Origin: Acanthaster planci
Taxonomy: Eukaryota; Echinodermata; Asteroidea; Valvatida; Acanthasteridae
Direction: 5' to 3'
NCBI RefSeq assembly: GCF_001949145.1
Contig: NW_019091359.1
Coordinates: forward strand, 1,518,283 to 1,580,282
DNA: 62,000 nt
Position numbers and translations under genes: made by a program. A model generated the notes under the pieces. That model was given only the letters and a program-made list of their open reading frames with translations. It had not been told where the DNA came from and searched no databases. This document shows, in pieces, positions 11,801 through 23,482 of this stretch; the first letter of the stretch is position 1, and each line of letters opens with the position of its first letter.

Positions 11801-13506
11801 GTACGTGTACATGAAAGTCGACTCGAAAACCTAGCTCTGTGAGGAATATAATAACACTTGTGTGATGAATCATAGGAAGAAGTACAAACTGAAGCGCGCA
11901 TCGATGTCGTCAACAGCAGCCCTAAGCCTACAGTCATGTACACGTGCCTGTACAGGGCCAAAAGAAATGCACCAAATAACAAGGACTACAGCAGGGCTCA
12001 GTTCTCTTTCCACAAAATTCTTTATTTCATGTTCAAGTGGGCTACGTGTGTGTTAAAAATCTGAAAATTAAATTTAGCAGTTATGTTTTTCGTAGGAATC
12101 TCATTTAATGACCGGGATGTAATACGAGGGGGTATTTGAGAGTGATCATTCAAGCACGCGGAGGAACTTGAAGACATTATTCAAAATACAGATTAAATTC
12201 CACAACTACGACGACAATCAGGGGCGGATCCAGGATTTTTCCCAGGGGGGGCGTGACCCCGGATTTTCCAAGGGGGTGGGTGTGAACGCAAGCAGCAACG
12301 GTAAAATGCCCGTGAGCGTGAAGCCCGTAAAGCATGGGATCCATCTCTATTCTTCTTCTGTTTTAAATCAATCAATTTATTTTTATTCATTTTTTGGGTG
12401 GAAAAGTGGGCATGCGCCCCAAGCGCCCTGGACCCGCCCCTGACAATGGGTCTAAATGCCAGTGTGGGCACCGAGGACTTCATCACTATGATGCACGATA
12501 TTCGCTGATGTAAACCCACGCAATGCGCGAGCATGTCATTTGAAGCAAGATATGAGACGGAGAGACCTCCCCGCCTTTGTGTTGGTCATTATTTGATCGG
12601 AATCTCAGCAATTCTTTACAGACTTCTAGGGGGGATGTGTTAGGTAACAATAGTCTAGATTGTGTATAGGGATTGGACAGGTAAGGGGGGACCCCTCCGT
12701 CCCATATCTTGCCTGGTAAAGAGCATGTGTACATGTACAGAATACATGTAGCCTACTCAAACCATGCACGTACACAATGCGCGAAATTGAGATGCCGATT
12801 TTGTATCTTTTGACATTTGAACCTCATGCATCATGTATGACCATTTTGCGCACAACTTAACTGTAAGGGACCATAGCGAATATGTGGTAAGGAAAAAAAT
12901 CGCGCGCGGGAATGGGTCCACAATCACGTGAGAAGAAAATGAGCCACCCTCGAAGCGCTCCGTACAGACACTTGAAATTTCTTGACCCCAAATTCGACTG
13001 GCTGTACACTCCCAAACGATCATTACAGCTGTACTCTGAGTGGAAGGCGCAACATGAACATCCTTTACAGCTGTTTCGTGTGATGTACTTTACTATACTA
13101 AAACACAGATAATTCAAAACAACCACAGGTATAGAGAAATATTCACCATGGAATTTACACTTGGCCGACGAGGTCAAAATAAGTGCTTTTTAATTTTAGA
13201 ATGGCATTTACCAGCATGACTACCAAAGGGTCCCAGGTGCCTTTGAAGTGAGACAATAAAATTAAAAGTTGGGTTAAATGGGACACAACGGAAAAGTCGT
13301 CAGAACCACATCAAATATTGCACTACAGGGGCCCTTTAAAACTATGACGCGTGACTGTTGTCCACAGGAAATAAGGATACGGTTAACTCACTTTTCTGTC
13401 TGGTCGTATATCGAACATGCTGTACAAGCAGGCCTATGAACGTCAACAGAAATGTCGTTGCCGTCAAGTAAGCTAGCATTCGCTTCCAGTGGCGTCGTCG
13501 AAACAT
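8815..13506 (-). CDS. MGAT4C: MGAT4C-like N-acetylglucosaminyltransferase, gene 1 (3 exons)
   Basis: Predicted Golgi type II enzyme of the MGAT4 family, which adds beta-1,4-GlcNAc branches to N-glycan mannose. Exons on the minus strand: 13506-13392 (start, basic tail and one membrane segment, residues ~10-30), 10431-10321 (stem) and 9599-8815 (catalytic domain and stop TGA), giving about 336 aa. Donor sites are GTGAGT and GTAAAA. Family motifs in order are FLTIG, SYLDQTL, a YPSFSNLKHTYDDSEERVQW block, the acidic motif MDDDLEV (~residues 199-205), FYQEDPVDYL and PPLFKHLGVVSTL. The family's C-terminal domain is absent. In its place is a Lys/Ala tail with repeats of the type NVAAMKA. Exon 2 has two AG acceptors: CACAG gives phase 0, while the second AG four bases on (GGAAG) is the one that joins exon 1 in frame. 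An unseen exon between them is the alternative. The family call is firm; the C subtype is inferred. Confidence 0.8.
9985..10260 (-). mobile_element. Penelope-like 3' relic with histone-type hairpin, in intron 2 of gene 1
   Basis: On the minus strand this intronic segment resembles the 3' region of the Penelope-like element at 35.1-37.5 kb. The best-preserved part is the perfect hairpin GGTTCTTTTCAGAACC at 10016-10001 followed by ACCC. A block with CTGATCGAGAAACCGG lies just upstream and aligns with the CAGTCTGAAACG block of that element. A matching relic lies in the same intron of gene 3, so the insertion predates that duplication. No coding sequence remains. Confidence 0.5.
12219..12442. mobile_element. 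MITE with CAGGGGCGGATCCAGG ends and a 5-bp target duplication
   Basis: The 224-bp element starts CAGGGGCGGATCCAGG and ends CCTGGACCCGCCCCTG, an inverted repeat with one mismatch. It is flanked on both sides by ACAAT (12214-12218 and 12443-12447), a direct sign of insertion. It lies in the first intron of MGAT4C-like gene 1. There is no coding capacity, and I do not assign a superfamily. Confidence 0.8.
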
Positions 13507-15088
13507 CGTTAATGTGGATACCTGTGTGCCTGGAGAAAACCTAGAATTTAAAATAAATACGAAAAATGACTGCAGTAGTTATTCAATTAAAGTGTATGAC
13601 AAAACGAACGGACGGTACACCCCCGCCAGCACACCCCTTTCTTTTGCACGTCACAAGCACAAATTTTGCGAACACGGTGGTAAGTAAATTTATGGCTAGC
13701 CGTGAGCTCCAAATCAACAAATGAATCAACATGGTTTTACCAGAACCGCGGTATAAATATTAAAACCGGTGTATCATGGGCATAGCGGGCGGGGGTGGGG
13801 GTTGGTGTTGGGAACGGGTGTTATGCCCCGAAATAAAGGAGCCAAAGGTTTTTTTATAAATGGGAGAGCGGAGATTAGGGGTTTCTCCTTCTCCTTTTAT
13901 TCAGCAAAGTGAATAAAAAGCCACCAAATGTTGCCTCAGCTCCCCGAAAGGATATAAAAAATTCAATGAAAATATTCCTGAATGTTTCGTCCCCCCCAAA
14001 AACAAGTTTGGCCCCTGAAAATTTGGCTTTAGGTCCGCCCTTGCTCAAATTAAGTAGCTCTACTAAAATACTACATGACAATGAATCCCATTTCGTGATC
14101 AAATAATGTCTAATATGCATATCAGAGATTCGAAGTCGGCCTGGCTTGCGTACTTCGGGTAGTGCATTTGTTACAGTTGAACAAGATTTCTGAGTTAATG
14201 AATTCATTTAGGATGTTGATTCATGTAGACTGTGACAACGATCACTGAGTCCGTAAAATGAAGTACTCGACATTACGAAGCATCCGTGCATTTAAAATAT
14301 TAAAAATATTGAACTGATCGCAGTAAAGTCATCCAGTTTTGAAGGAACAGGACTCTGTGTTTTTCGACATAATTCGAGACGGTTGAATTTGTCTGCCTTT
14401 GTAGTATCATTAATTACATATCATGGCTGAAAAATTCAATTTGCCTCAAATACCCAGTATAAATGGGGAAGCCATATGTTATTTTGCCTCGGAATATTTC
14501 ATATTCAATGAAATCTGTTAAATGGGATGGTACGAAACTATTTTGGGTTCCAAACCTCACTCCCTGCGTTTGCAAACGTCACTTATCACAAATTTGGAAT
14601 TATTCTAAACAAAATGTAACCTAAATTTGTATTTGTATTTTGCCGCTACTGTCAGGTACATGGAATCAGTTTTTAAAAAAATCTCATTTTCAATTTATTA
14701 AAGATGGCTGACACATGAATACAGTCTACAGTGGTTCAGACATAGTTTGTGCTTTATTTCCTCCTCGTGAGCATGTAATGGCCCCTTTTCCACTCACCGA
14801 AAAGGTACCTGTCTGCGGTCAAGGACGCACTGACAATGAAACAACTGATTCAAAACCGGGTACGTTTCATTTTGCACGGGTAAACATCGTTGTTCGTCTT
14901 TGCAGGCTAAGCGTTACATGTGAAAGACACATGGAAATGTATGACGCTACGACAAGTGGCCTTGTAATATTTGTATCTGCGCAATGAAGAAATTATTGGT
15001 GTGAATGTGTGTTTCTGAATTCAATTTCTGCACGATGCAGACGCCATTTTTTTTAAAGCGCAGTGCGACTGGGATGGGTTTTTTTATT
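13507..15088. other. Duplicated spacer upstream of gene 1 (copy A)
   Basis: No gene is supported. Blocks at about 13590-13720 and 13810-15088 recur in the same order and orientation at 29690-29800 and 32830-34008, upstream of the paralogous gene 3. The recurring AAAAGCCACCAAATGTTGCC block (near 13917) also has a relative at about 45322-45420. Overlapping open frames on both strands of the 13.9-14.2 kb block are not conserved as protein. Confidence 0.6.
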
Positions 15089-15636
15089 CCTTCTAAAGGC
15101 AAAAAGAGTGAAAAATCACTCTAAAAAAAGTGAATCCCTCATAAGTTCAATCCAAAAGAGTGACAACCAGTCTCAAAGAGTGAAACCATTCTAACAAATA
15201 TCACTCTGAAACAGTGAAAATCACACTATAAGAGTGAAAATCACTCTCAAAGAGTGAAAGCCACTCTCAAAGAGTGAAAACCAAATAATTTAAAATCACT
15301 CCAAATTAAAGATTGACAACCATTCTATAAGAGTGAAAGCCACTCTCAAAGAGTGAAAGCTATTCTCTAAGAGTGAAAGCCATTCTAAAAGAGTAAAAAC
15401 CACTCTAAAAAAGTGGAAATCACACTATAAGATTGAAACCTACTCTCAAAGAGTGAAAACCATTCTCAACGAGTGAAAACAATTCTAAAAGAGTAAAAAC
15501 TCGGTTTGTGGTTGTTTTTTTTACTCTTTTAGAGAGGTTTTTTTACTCTTTTAGCGTGTTTTTTTTACTCTTTGAGGTGGATTATGAGGGACTCACTCTT
15601 TTAAGAGTGATTGTTTATTCTTTTGCATTTAGAGAG
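15089..15636. mobile_element. Foldback-type element built of palindromic 20-bp repeats (copy A)
   Basis: The core is a tandem array with unit of the form CACTCTCAAAGAGTGAAAAC, each unit itself containing an inverted repeat (CACTCT / AGAGTG). The array runs in one sense up to about 15500 and in the opposite sense from there to 15600. The outer ends also form an inverted repeat: TTCTAAAGGCAAAAAGAGTG on the left, matched by the complement of CTTTTGCATTTAGAGAG on the right, with GTCCCTCATAA-type blocks just inside both. This is the layout of foldback elements. No protein is encoded. Confidence 0.65.
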
Positions 15637-18487
15637 TTGATTGCAACTAAACGTTTAATCATGTGATAAAAGATGGATATTCTATGTCTGTCTTTAGGAA
15701 ATCTATAGATGCAGCCGCTGTTTCTCATATGTGCGGCGAAAATATTGGAAAATGGATCATATCAAAATTCCTCCTACATTCACTTCTGCCTTGATGACCA
15801 TACCCTTGAAACTTAAGAAAGTAACTTGTTCTTGTAAGTTGTACAAGAAATATTATTGTAAATATATAGGCCTAATGTTATTCTAAGTTTTCTTTCCATT
15901 TTTTACAAGACGATGCCATCATTCTTTAATATTCTTGTGTTTGATATACCACTCCAGAAAATAAGTCAAGTGCAGACAAATGTTTCCATTTTTTTCTTGG
16001 TCATATTTTTTGTTGTACATCCCCAAAATAACTTATGAGCCAGCCCCTAAACGAAACAGTTTCAGATGCGGACGTTGTTGATTTCTTCGGACAAAGTTGA
16101 AAAGCCAAGGAAAGATTATTCAAGTTTAAATTCAAGAGTTCCAGGATCCTGGTGTTAATACATCCATTAAACACTGAACACGTGACATAAAGATGCAAAG
16201 GCGTATCTAAGATTTAATCATCACGGGGACGCGTTAAGTTTGTTTATACAGTTGCGACGACCGCAGATCTGGCCTTCTATAGATGAAAACATTTAGAATT
16301 CAATGAAGAAACCTATGTTTTTGAGAGGGGAGGCGTTTAATGCTCCAAAATGCGAATATTATAGTAATGTGCTTTGCGTGGTACAATACTGAGCACTGTT
16401 AGAGACTGACTATATACAATAGTTTTCTGTGTTGAGTCCTGAGTCCCTCTTTAATAGGTGAATGAGATTTTATTGCTTTATCACTGACATCATTGGATGT
16501 CTTGCCATTAATTTTCGTCTCCAAATAAGGAACCAAAGTAGTCTAGGAACCACACTGTATAAATAAAAATACTATTTTCAAGTATACAGCAGGCATCATT
16601 TTGGAATAACTTATTTAAAGAATGCATTTCAGTTTGGAAAACTTTCTTTTTATTCGGCCTATTGCTCATACCAGAACACCAAGTCTGTTCACAACAAACC
16701 TTTGTTTAAACCTTCGTTCTCAAATTCAGAACTCCATCACCATGACTGCCAACGCAATTAAAGATTAAAGATCTTACCTTTAATGGAAAGTGTCACAAGT
16801 TGTTACGTACACTCTACTGGGAGTGCAACTTCTGTTAAAAGGAATTAAGGGTGCGCCAAAACTCCCCAAAAGATAATTTATTTTCCGATTAACTGCATCT
16901 TATAATTAATGCATTATTAAATTGAGAAAATGTGAAGAAATTGCCGGACTAGAATCCTTCCTGTGTGATCAACAGCAACCTGTTTGTTATGAAATATGAT
17001 TTGTGTTTAGCAGAGGGGAGGGCATCGCTTCTGAATGTAACTCACTGACCCGAATCGGTAATGGCTTCCACTCTACGCGTTTTTATACGCAGTGCCACTG
17101 ATCAGTGTTGAGCAAGGCACTACAATTCGACTGTTGGTGTGCCTGCACGTAATTGAATCAGTTCAGTATAGAAATATAGTAATACTTGCACACAAAAGGG
17201 AGTCCACGTCGAAGTACTTCGGTAGCGCGTTTAAGGTAAGATTCTGTGCCTATAGCGATGCAAAATGTTAGAGCGTCTCCAAATACCTAGTAATGGGAAC
17301 CGTACAGGTGTATTTTGTTCCAAAGCCCCCCCCCATGCCAACTTCTCTTTTGGAATTAAAAACATCTGTAATTCAAGGAAAGAAATAAATACCATCAATG
17401 TAATCTTTTGATGAATACATGTTCATGCTGAAAGGTTCTTTTTCTGGCTAATGTTAAGTTTTTAAAATCTGACTACCATAAGATTTGCTTGATAAAAAAA
17501 TCAATGATTGCTTCAGAGCATACAAAAACACACCGAAAGAAGTGATTGTTTCGTATCGGTTTAAGTTTGAGGTAATGTGTTCTGGATCAAGTGTATTTTG
17601 TATCTGTTCTGAAGACGAGAAAGGCAGTCTGAAAAGCTTTCGTCACAGGGAGTTGGAATTTCAGTGAAAGATGGACATGATCTCAACCCCTACAAGTAAT
17701 ATAATGATCAAAATTAAAAGGATAGGTCAACTCTGTGCACGACTCGATTATACTACCATGATGATGAAAGATGGCTCTCTGGCTGGTTGCCTGCTGTACT
17801 AACAAGTGGCCATTGTCCTATGAATAAATACAAATGCCACGTGTCAGGGCCCTGCTATTTTTAGAAGTGGGATTCAGTGTGTGCAGACAATACCAGCAAA
17901 ACTTGGAAGGTATTCAATTGTAATGCAAGCCATGGAAAGTTTATACATGCACCACATTCGCCAATATATATCCTAAACTGAAAGTGGGTCCGGGAATGTT
18001 CGGCTAGTTCCGGAAATGTTTTGAGATGACAGGAGAAATTCCTCCCAGTTTAATTACGCGATCTTGGCGGATACTGCCACCTCATGATTCCTAAAAATAT
18101 TCGATATTTTTGGTCGGGACCACACTGCGCCCCAAATAAAGGTAAGCCCTAACACTTTGGGGCATAGGATTACTCATCATAGTAAAAATTTTTTATCTGT
18201 AAAGTTCTTCAAATAACACCCCCCGCATAAAAATGTTGACCCCCGATTTACCATTAGTGTTTGTTTTAAGTTGGTATGCTGCCAGCCACAACAACAATCT
18301 TAATATTCATTCAAAAAGTCCTCTTGCATTGGGGAAATGGATGGTAGTATGTTGCTTAGATTACCAAAAGTGAAACGAAATTCCGAATATTCTGAATCCC
18401 TGCTAATAAACCACTTGAAGTTAAATGTGAATAAAATCTGGTACACTGATTGCACATAAACGTAACAATTTGAATTCCCCAGACTAA
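15637..18487. other. Spacer between the foldback element and gene 2, partly duplicated
   Basis: About 15880-17170 is repeated in the same orientation at about 39700-40550, including TTCCTGTGTGATC and GACCCGAATCGG blocks. The stretch 17170-18487 is unique in the window. Short frames such as 17485-17667 have no recognisable domain. Confidence 0.55.
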
Positions 18488-18760
18488 CGACACTGTTGCT
18501 ATACCTCGTGATTCGGGGCAAGCTTTTGCATAGCGACCACCATCTCTGGAATGGACTGGTTCCTCTGTGGTGTTCTTATCCATTGAGAACAGTGTCTTGT
18601 TGCAAGGCGTCTCTTTTGTAACTAAGCAAAAGCTTACCCCAATTCACGAGGTACAGCAACAGTGGTTTTAGTATGGAGAATTCGAGTTATGTTCACGTGA
18701 ATTTAAAGAACTCGGTGTACCAGATTTTATTCAAATTTAACTCCCAAATGGCCTGTTGAA
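18488..18760. repeat. Copy 2 of the hairpin-bearing repeat, just upstream of gene 2
   Basis: Arms at about 18490-18533 and 18620-18664 form an imperfect inverted repeat of about 44 bp. The left arm contains CCTCGTGATTCGGGGCAAGC and the right arm, read on the minus strand, contains CCTCGTGAATTGGGGTAAGC. The whole segment plus about 75 bp beyond it resembles 28-275. It ends about 60 bp before the first ATG of gene 2, so it may form part of that gene's 5' region. Confidence 0.65.
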
Positions 18761-18816
18761 GCATGCTTTTTCTCCAATTACTCGGCACTCACAGTTGAAG
18801 CCGGGAATCGATCAAA

Positions 18817-21800
18817 ATGCGCCTGCGGTCGCAAAGCTGTTTTATGTTGCTCCTCTTGGCAGCAGCGCTAAGCATCATGGGAGTCTTCACCACAATCGCC
18901 TACATCCTAGATGAAACCTATACCGGTAAGTCGAATTGCAGTTGACAAAGTAGATCCCGACCAGATTTGACACTACATAAAAGAACTGAGAGTTTAAACA
19001 GAAGCCATTATACATGAGTAATAGTAATAAATTGTGTCAAGGGACCTCCACGCAAGAGACTAGCATAATTACACATTAATTCAGAAAAAAAAAATGAAAA
19101 GAAGACCTGTCCTGCAACGAACATCATTCCATGCGTTGTTGAGATAATAATAAATTGATGGATCTTTAGGAGAAAAATTAGCATATAATTATAATAATTC
19201 AGAAAAAATAGAGCAACTAAAAAACCACCTGCTCGAGCAAAACTTCCATGCATCGTTGCACAAAGGTACTATAATTTTTAACAGTCCACGGAGGATTCGG
19301 CAAATCAATCATGCTAGGCGAGCACAATCATTTCTTAAGGTGTAATATATGATTACATGTAGTCTGGGCATAACAGAAGAGGTTTCGCCCGAAGTTATTC
19401 ATGAAATCAATTTATAAATTAAATAATGGCAAAGGTCAGTTTTTTTCTTTGAGCTGCTTGTCCTTCCAGAGGTTGTATTTTGAAATGATTATAGTTTTAT
19501 TTGTAAATAAAGGATATGAACTTTGTAAGTACATGTACTCTGATTCAACAGTGTTACAGTTAATTCCAAAAGAATGGACTAAAAAAAGAAGAACACAATA
19601 AAAAAAACAACGCTGAAGTAAACCAAATCCAATTCTATCTCCCAATTAGCTTACTCTACATTTTATCAGCCAAGGACCACCCTGAGCCAGTGGATGAACA
19701 AAATGAATACCGATGGAAAAAAAGGGGCAAATATATACTTTTACATGATAAAAATTTAAACCGATGCAGTAACGTACAGTAAACATCCCAATTTTTTTTC
19801 TTGAATGTTAATGCTACACGACTAAAGAGATGGGGCACAATACTCTATGTAGCTGTGTCGTATACATGCATTATGTACCTACAGGAAAGGTCACTAGTAA
19901 CTTTTTACTGCAAATAACATGTAATGTCTTCTCATAAGCTAAAATAAACGTAGCCGACAGATTTGCCATATATTTGCTTTTACTGCGATTCTTTCACCCA
20001 TTTTCTGCTAAACAACTTGGCGACGCATCACGCATGTTGTGCAGAGACAAATCGAAACACTGAGCAGAGACTACGCAACACGAAGACCAATCGAAATGCC
20101 GAGGAGAGACCACGCAACACTCAAACAGAGGTAAAATGCACAGTGTTTGCTAGATCGTCCTTTCTGTGCCCCTGCGTCATATTTTTTTAATTAATAAGCA
20201 TATAGCTTTGTTCAACAGTTTACAAACTACACCCTTGTGTTGGCTAATACTTTGTTGCATTGCCTTTAATCTTTGTAGCTGCAGTCATTCTAGCCGGATG
20301 ACCATCAGCTTCTTTCAACACTCAGAAGGGATTCTAACCCATTTTCCTAATATTATTGGTGGAGTTCAGTCCAGTGGTGGGTTTCCTCTTAAGCACTTGC
20401 TTTTTCAATTTCGTCCACAAATCCTCCTTGGGATTTAAGTCTGAGCTTTAAGCTGCCCACCCAAAAACACCAGCTTTGTTCTGCTGAAGCCACCCAGCAA
20501 CCAACAAGAAAGTAGGCTTCCGGTCGTTGTCACGTTGGAGGGTGTAGTGACGTCCCAGGTTCAGCCTTCGAACGGACTGCTTTAGGTTCCCTTGTAGAAT
20601 TTCGGAGTAGTCTGCCTTCTTGGTGCCATCTTTCTCACATGCTCCCAACCACTAGTGCATAAGACCCCTACAGCATGATGTTGCCACCACCATCCGTTCC
20701 TTCATGCACCACATTGACCATGCTTGCCCGTGGGCATGGTCATACTGTGGTGTTCTTCGGTTTCATGCCCTAAATCACTATTTTCTCCTTCATTTTTCGG
20801 AAATGCAGAGATTAGTGACGACTACCGCACCTTCCAAGGTGAGACGTAGCGATGTCAAGCACATTGATCGTGAAGGAGCTCTCGTGCTGGGGCACAGTCG
20901 AAAGAACAAAGGTATCTCCAATAGTCTACCCCCCCCACCGACAACGACGTCAACTTAGACACTACGAAGTGCCAGTGAAACACATAAAGACGCTGACAAG
21001 GAAAAGATTTTTGAAACACACAGCAACGAAATGACTAACTGGCAATAATGGGATGAATCTTTGTAACAGACCAATTATTGAAAGAACACAAAAGTGGAAT
21101 TGGTCTATGTATGACTGTGGTGAGAGAAAAGATTTTTTAACATTTTTATACAATGTGAACAAAAAGAACGTACCTACCTTCGAGAGAAAATTCAACTGCA
21201 TTCCAATTTCCCACTAAGTGGTGACAAGACACTTTTTTCTAATGTTAATGACGTTTCATGCGTTATTAATTACCCAGAAATCTAACAAGCTTAAGTTTGG
21301 GTCATTTTGCTTATTTTCCACAGGCTTTCTAACAATTGGGATCCCTGTTTCTCGTGCAAGCGGTGAAAGTAACCTTCGACTGACCTTGGAATCTCTTATA
21401 AAGAGCACTACGGTCGCCGAAAGGGCATGGCTGACTATCGTTGTCTTCGCCCGTGATTTGGACCAGGGTTCCCGGCAAGCGGTGCGGGCCGTCGTGGCCA
21501 ACTTTACAGAGCCCCTCCGCACCGGCATGCTACAGCTTATCCAGATCCCGCAGTCGTTTGCGTTCCACTTGGGTCGCACTGCGACACAGGGCGCCGGCGA
21601 CGGGCAGGCAATAGAGAATAGGGACAACGCCTTCCTCATCGCCTACAGTAGCAACATGTCCAACTACTACTTGCAACTGGACGGCCGCGTTCAGGCGGTT
21701 TCCGGCTACGCCGCTGCTATTCGAGACTTCATCAAGTCTCGGGGTTCCAGGTATTGGGTGACCCTCGAGTTCGGTCTCAGGCCAACAACAGGCAACCTGA

Positions 21801-21964
21801 TCCGCCTAGGGGGACGGGATGAAGCACAACTCAAGTACCTCTTGGTTGAATTTGGCGCGAAACTTCCCGTCGACAAGGTGTACGATTTTTTCAAGAAGCT
21901 GAACGCTCAGAAATATCCAGCCATGCGTAGGCCGCCCCTTTTTGAACCACTGCGGAAACTTTAG
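18817..21964 (+). CDS. Divergent MGAT4C-like protein, gene 2 (4 exons)
   Basis: Exons 18817-18925 (start and a membrane segment at residues ~9-31), 20045-20130, 20809-20911 and 21324-21964 (stop TAG) join in perfect phase (1, 0, 1) and give about 312 aa. Donors are GTAAGT, GTAAAA and GTATCT. The third exon matches the stem exon of genes 1 and 3 (HIDREGALVLGHSRKNKG versus HLDRDKALILGHRRKDKG). The last begins with the family's FLTIGIP and keeps the general order. The acidic motif, however, is LDGRVQA instead of MDDDLEV. The conserved NLKHTYDDSEERVQW block is also lost, so catalysis is doubtful. The small second exon holds two tandem 13-residue repeats of the type TNRNTEQRLRNTK; it is the least certain exon, but the phase needs it. 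Expression is not demonstrated. Confidence 0.7.
20205..20780 (-). pseudogene. Tc1-type transposase relic in an intron of gene 2
   Basis: The minus strand encodes fragments of a Tc1/mariner-superfamily transposase. In order they are a glycine-rich GGGNIML segment, LQRDNDRKPT (Tc1 DND-K motif), then SSDLNPKEDLWTKLK (Tc1 SPDLNPIENLW), then a C-terminal end with IKGNATK. Stops and frame changes break the frame and the N-terminal DNA-binding half is missing. It sits between exons 2 and 3 of gene 2 in antisense orientation, so it is not expected to disturb the reading frame. Confidence 0.8.
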
Positions 21965-23302
21965 CATTGTACGCTTCATCGATACACTCTTTTTGGATGT
22001 GACACATGCTTACTGACACAGGTCAATCAGAATTTCTCAAAGGGGCAAATGTACGGGTAATAGGTAAATCTGATAAGTGGATCTGATGAAGGGGTTCCAA
22101 TTATTGAATGACGATGTGTCATCTTACTCCCAAAATAGAAATGGAAATTGCATAAAAATGTGGGGAGGTACCCGTGTTTAATCTTAAGTGGAGCACGCCC
22201 TCAACATTTTTCCTTTATGTTTATATTGTTGCATAGCAACATATCTGATTACTTTCAAACTTAGATGATTGTGTTCCTACGCCTTTAGAGCACTGATCTG
22301 TATTAAAGAGATACAGTGCTATAGAGCCTAAAAGTTGACCCCTGATGGCGCACTTCCGGAACCCCCTTGGATAGCAAAAATAACGCGCAAAGATTTTACA
22401 TCTTGTAATTTTTTTTTTTTCACTTTCTTCTTAAAAAATCCTACTCAGAAAAAGACTTTGAAAAATATTTGCTAATACATGTATATCATTTGTTGAAACT
22501 GAGAAATTACTTGATCTAATAGAGAAATATCTTGCCAAAAATTGACCCATCACTTCCGAAAACCTAAAATACATGAAGAACAGTGCAATGCGGCAGTCTT
22601 GTACGCAAATGAACACAATCATGTATTTACAGTTTGAAATTTTTCGGTAGCCTGTTGGTAAAAGCCAAAATAAAAACAGCTCAAAATGTTTTACACATTT
22701 GGATAATTTATAAGGTAATGAACATAAAGCAATATTCTACTTCTAATATTCTAATTATTATTATATTATTCTAATATTTTATCCAACCTTTGTTGACAAC
22801 ACTGCGTGATGTCAACTCAAAGGAATCGACAGCAGGTATGTAAATCTTTTCAAGGTTGTACAATCTCGTTCTCAAGATAGCACGCCGAGTGAAAACAAAC
22901 GCGTATGAACAAGGAGACCTGGGTACGATATCGCTGGACGTGAAAGGTCGTTATTTCGTTTTGTAACACATCTCCAGGTGACTTTCCCAATATATTACTT
23001 GAGGAAGACAAAGGTAAAATTCCATAATGAGTGTTTCATGGAGTGGTTTCGGTAAGGAATTATTTTTCTGAAAATTATCGAATGTGATAGGACGGCCCAA
23101 TGTAAAATCCCTATAGGCAGGCCGCGCAAGGGTTCCGACAGCTCGCTCCATGAATGCTTTCAAGCTCTATTTTGGAAACAGTTCTGGTTTCTTTGATGGC
23201 TGGGATTCCCAAAGATACTTTTGGTTTAGTCTTTGTCGAATTCTGGATTTAATTATAGGGTAGCTTCAAGATGATTAAAGGGGTATTGTCTGTTTTAACT
23301 AT

Positions 23303-23482
23303 TTATACCGCGGGTTTGGATACGCCATTCCCTGCTCGTTTTGCCGAGCTCGCGGCAGTGTTCAGTGCACGCTCCTCTTCTATGGCCGACGCTTTATGAA
23401 CAAAGGGTCTGACCTTCCGCCTGAGATAGATTCCGTCAACTTTTGCCTGCTCAGCGGCTTCAGGCCGAGGCCTGCGGACCAT
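23303..23482 (-). CDS. Orphan open frame, possible terminal exon
   Basis: A GC-rich 59-codon frame, Arg/Ala/Glu-rich, begins ATG-GTC-CGC and ends at TAA. The frame stays open upstream to an acceptor-like CCCAACAG near 23530, so it could be a last exon. I do not recognise the protein. No other exon of such a gene is visible, so it may equally be chance or a relic. Confidence 0.2.
   Translation of the reverse strand: MVRRPRPEAAEQAKVDGIYLRRKVRPFVHKASAIEEERALNTAASSAKRAGNGVSKPAV

Noticed and set aside
15089-15636. Repeat array that could be mistaken for a CRISPR array
   Set aside because: The genome is eukaryotic, the units are contiguous without unique spacers, and the array inverts.
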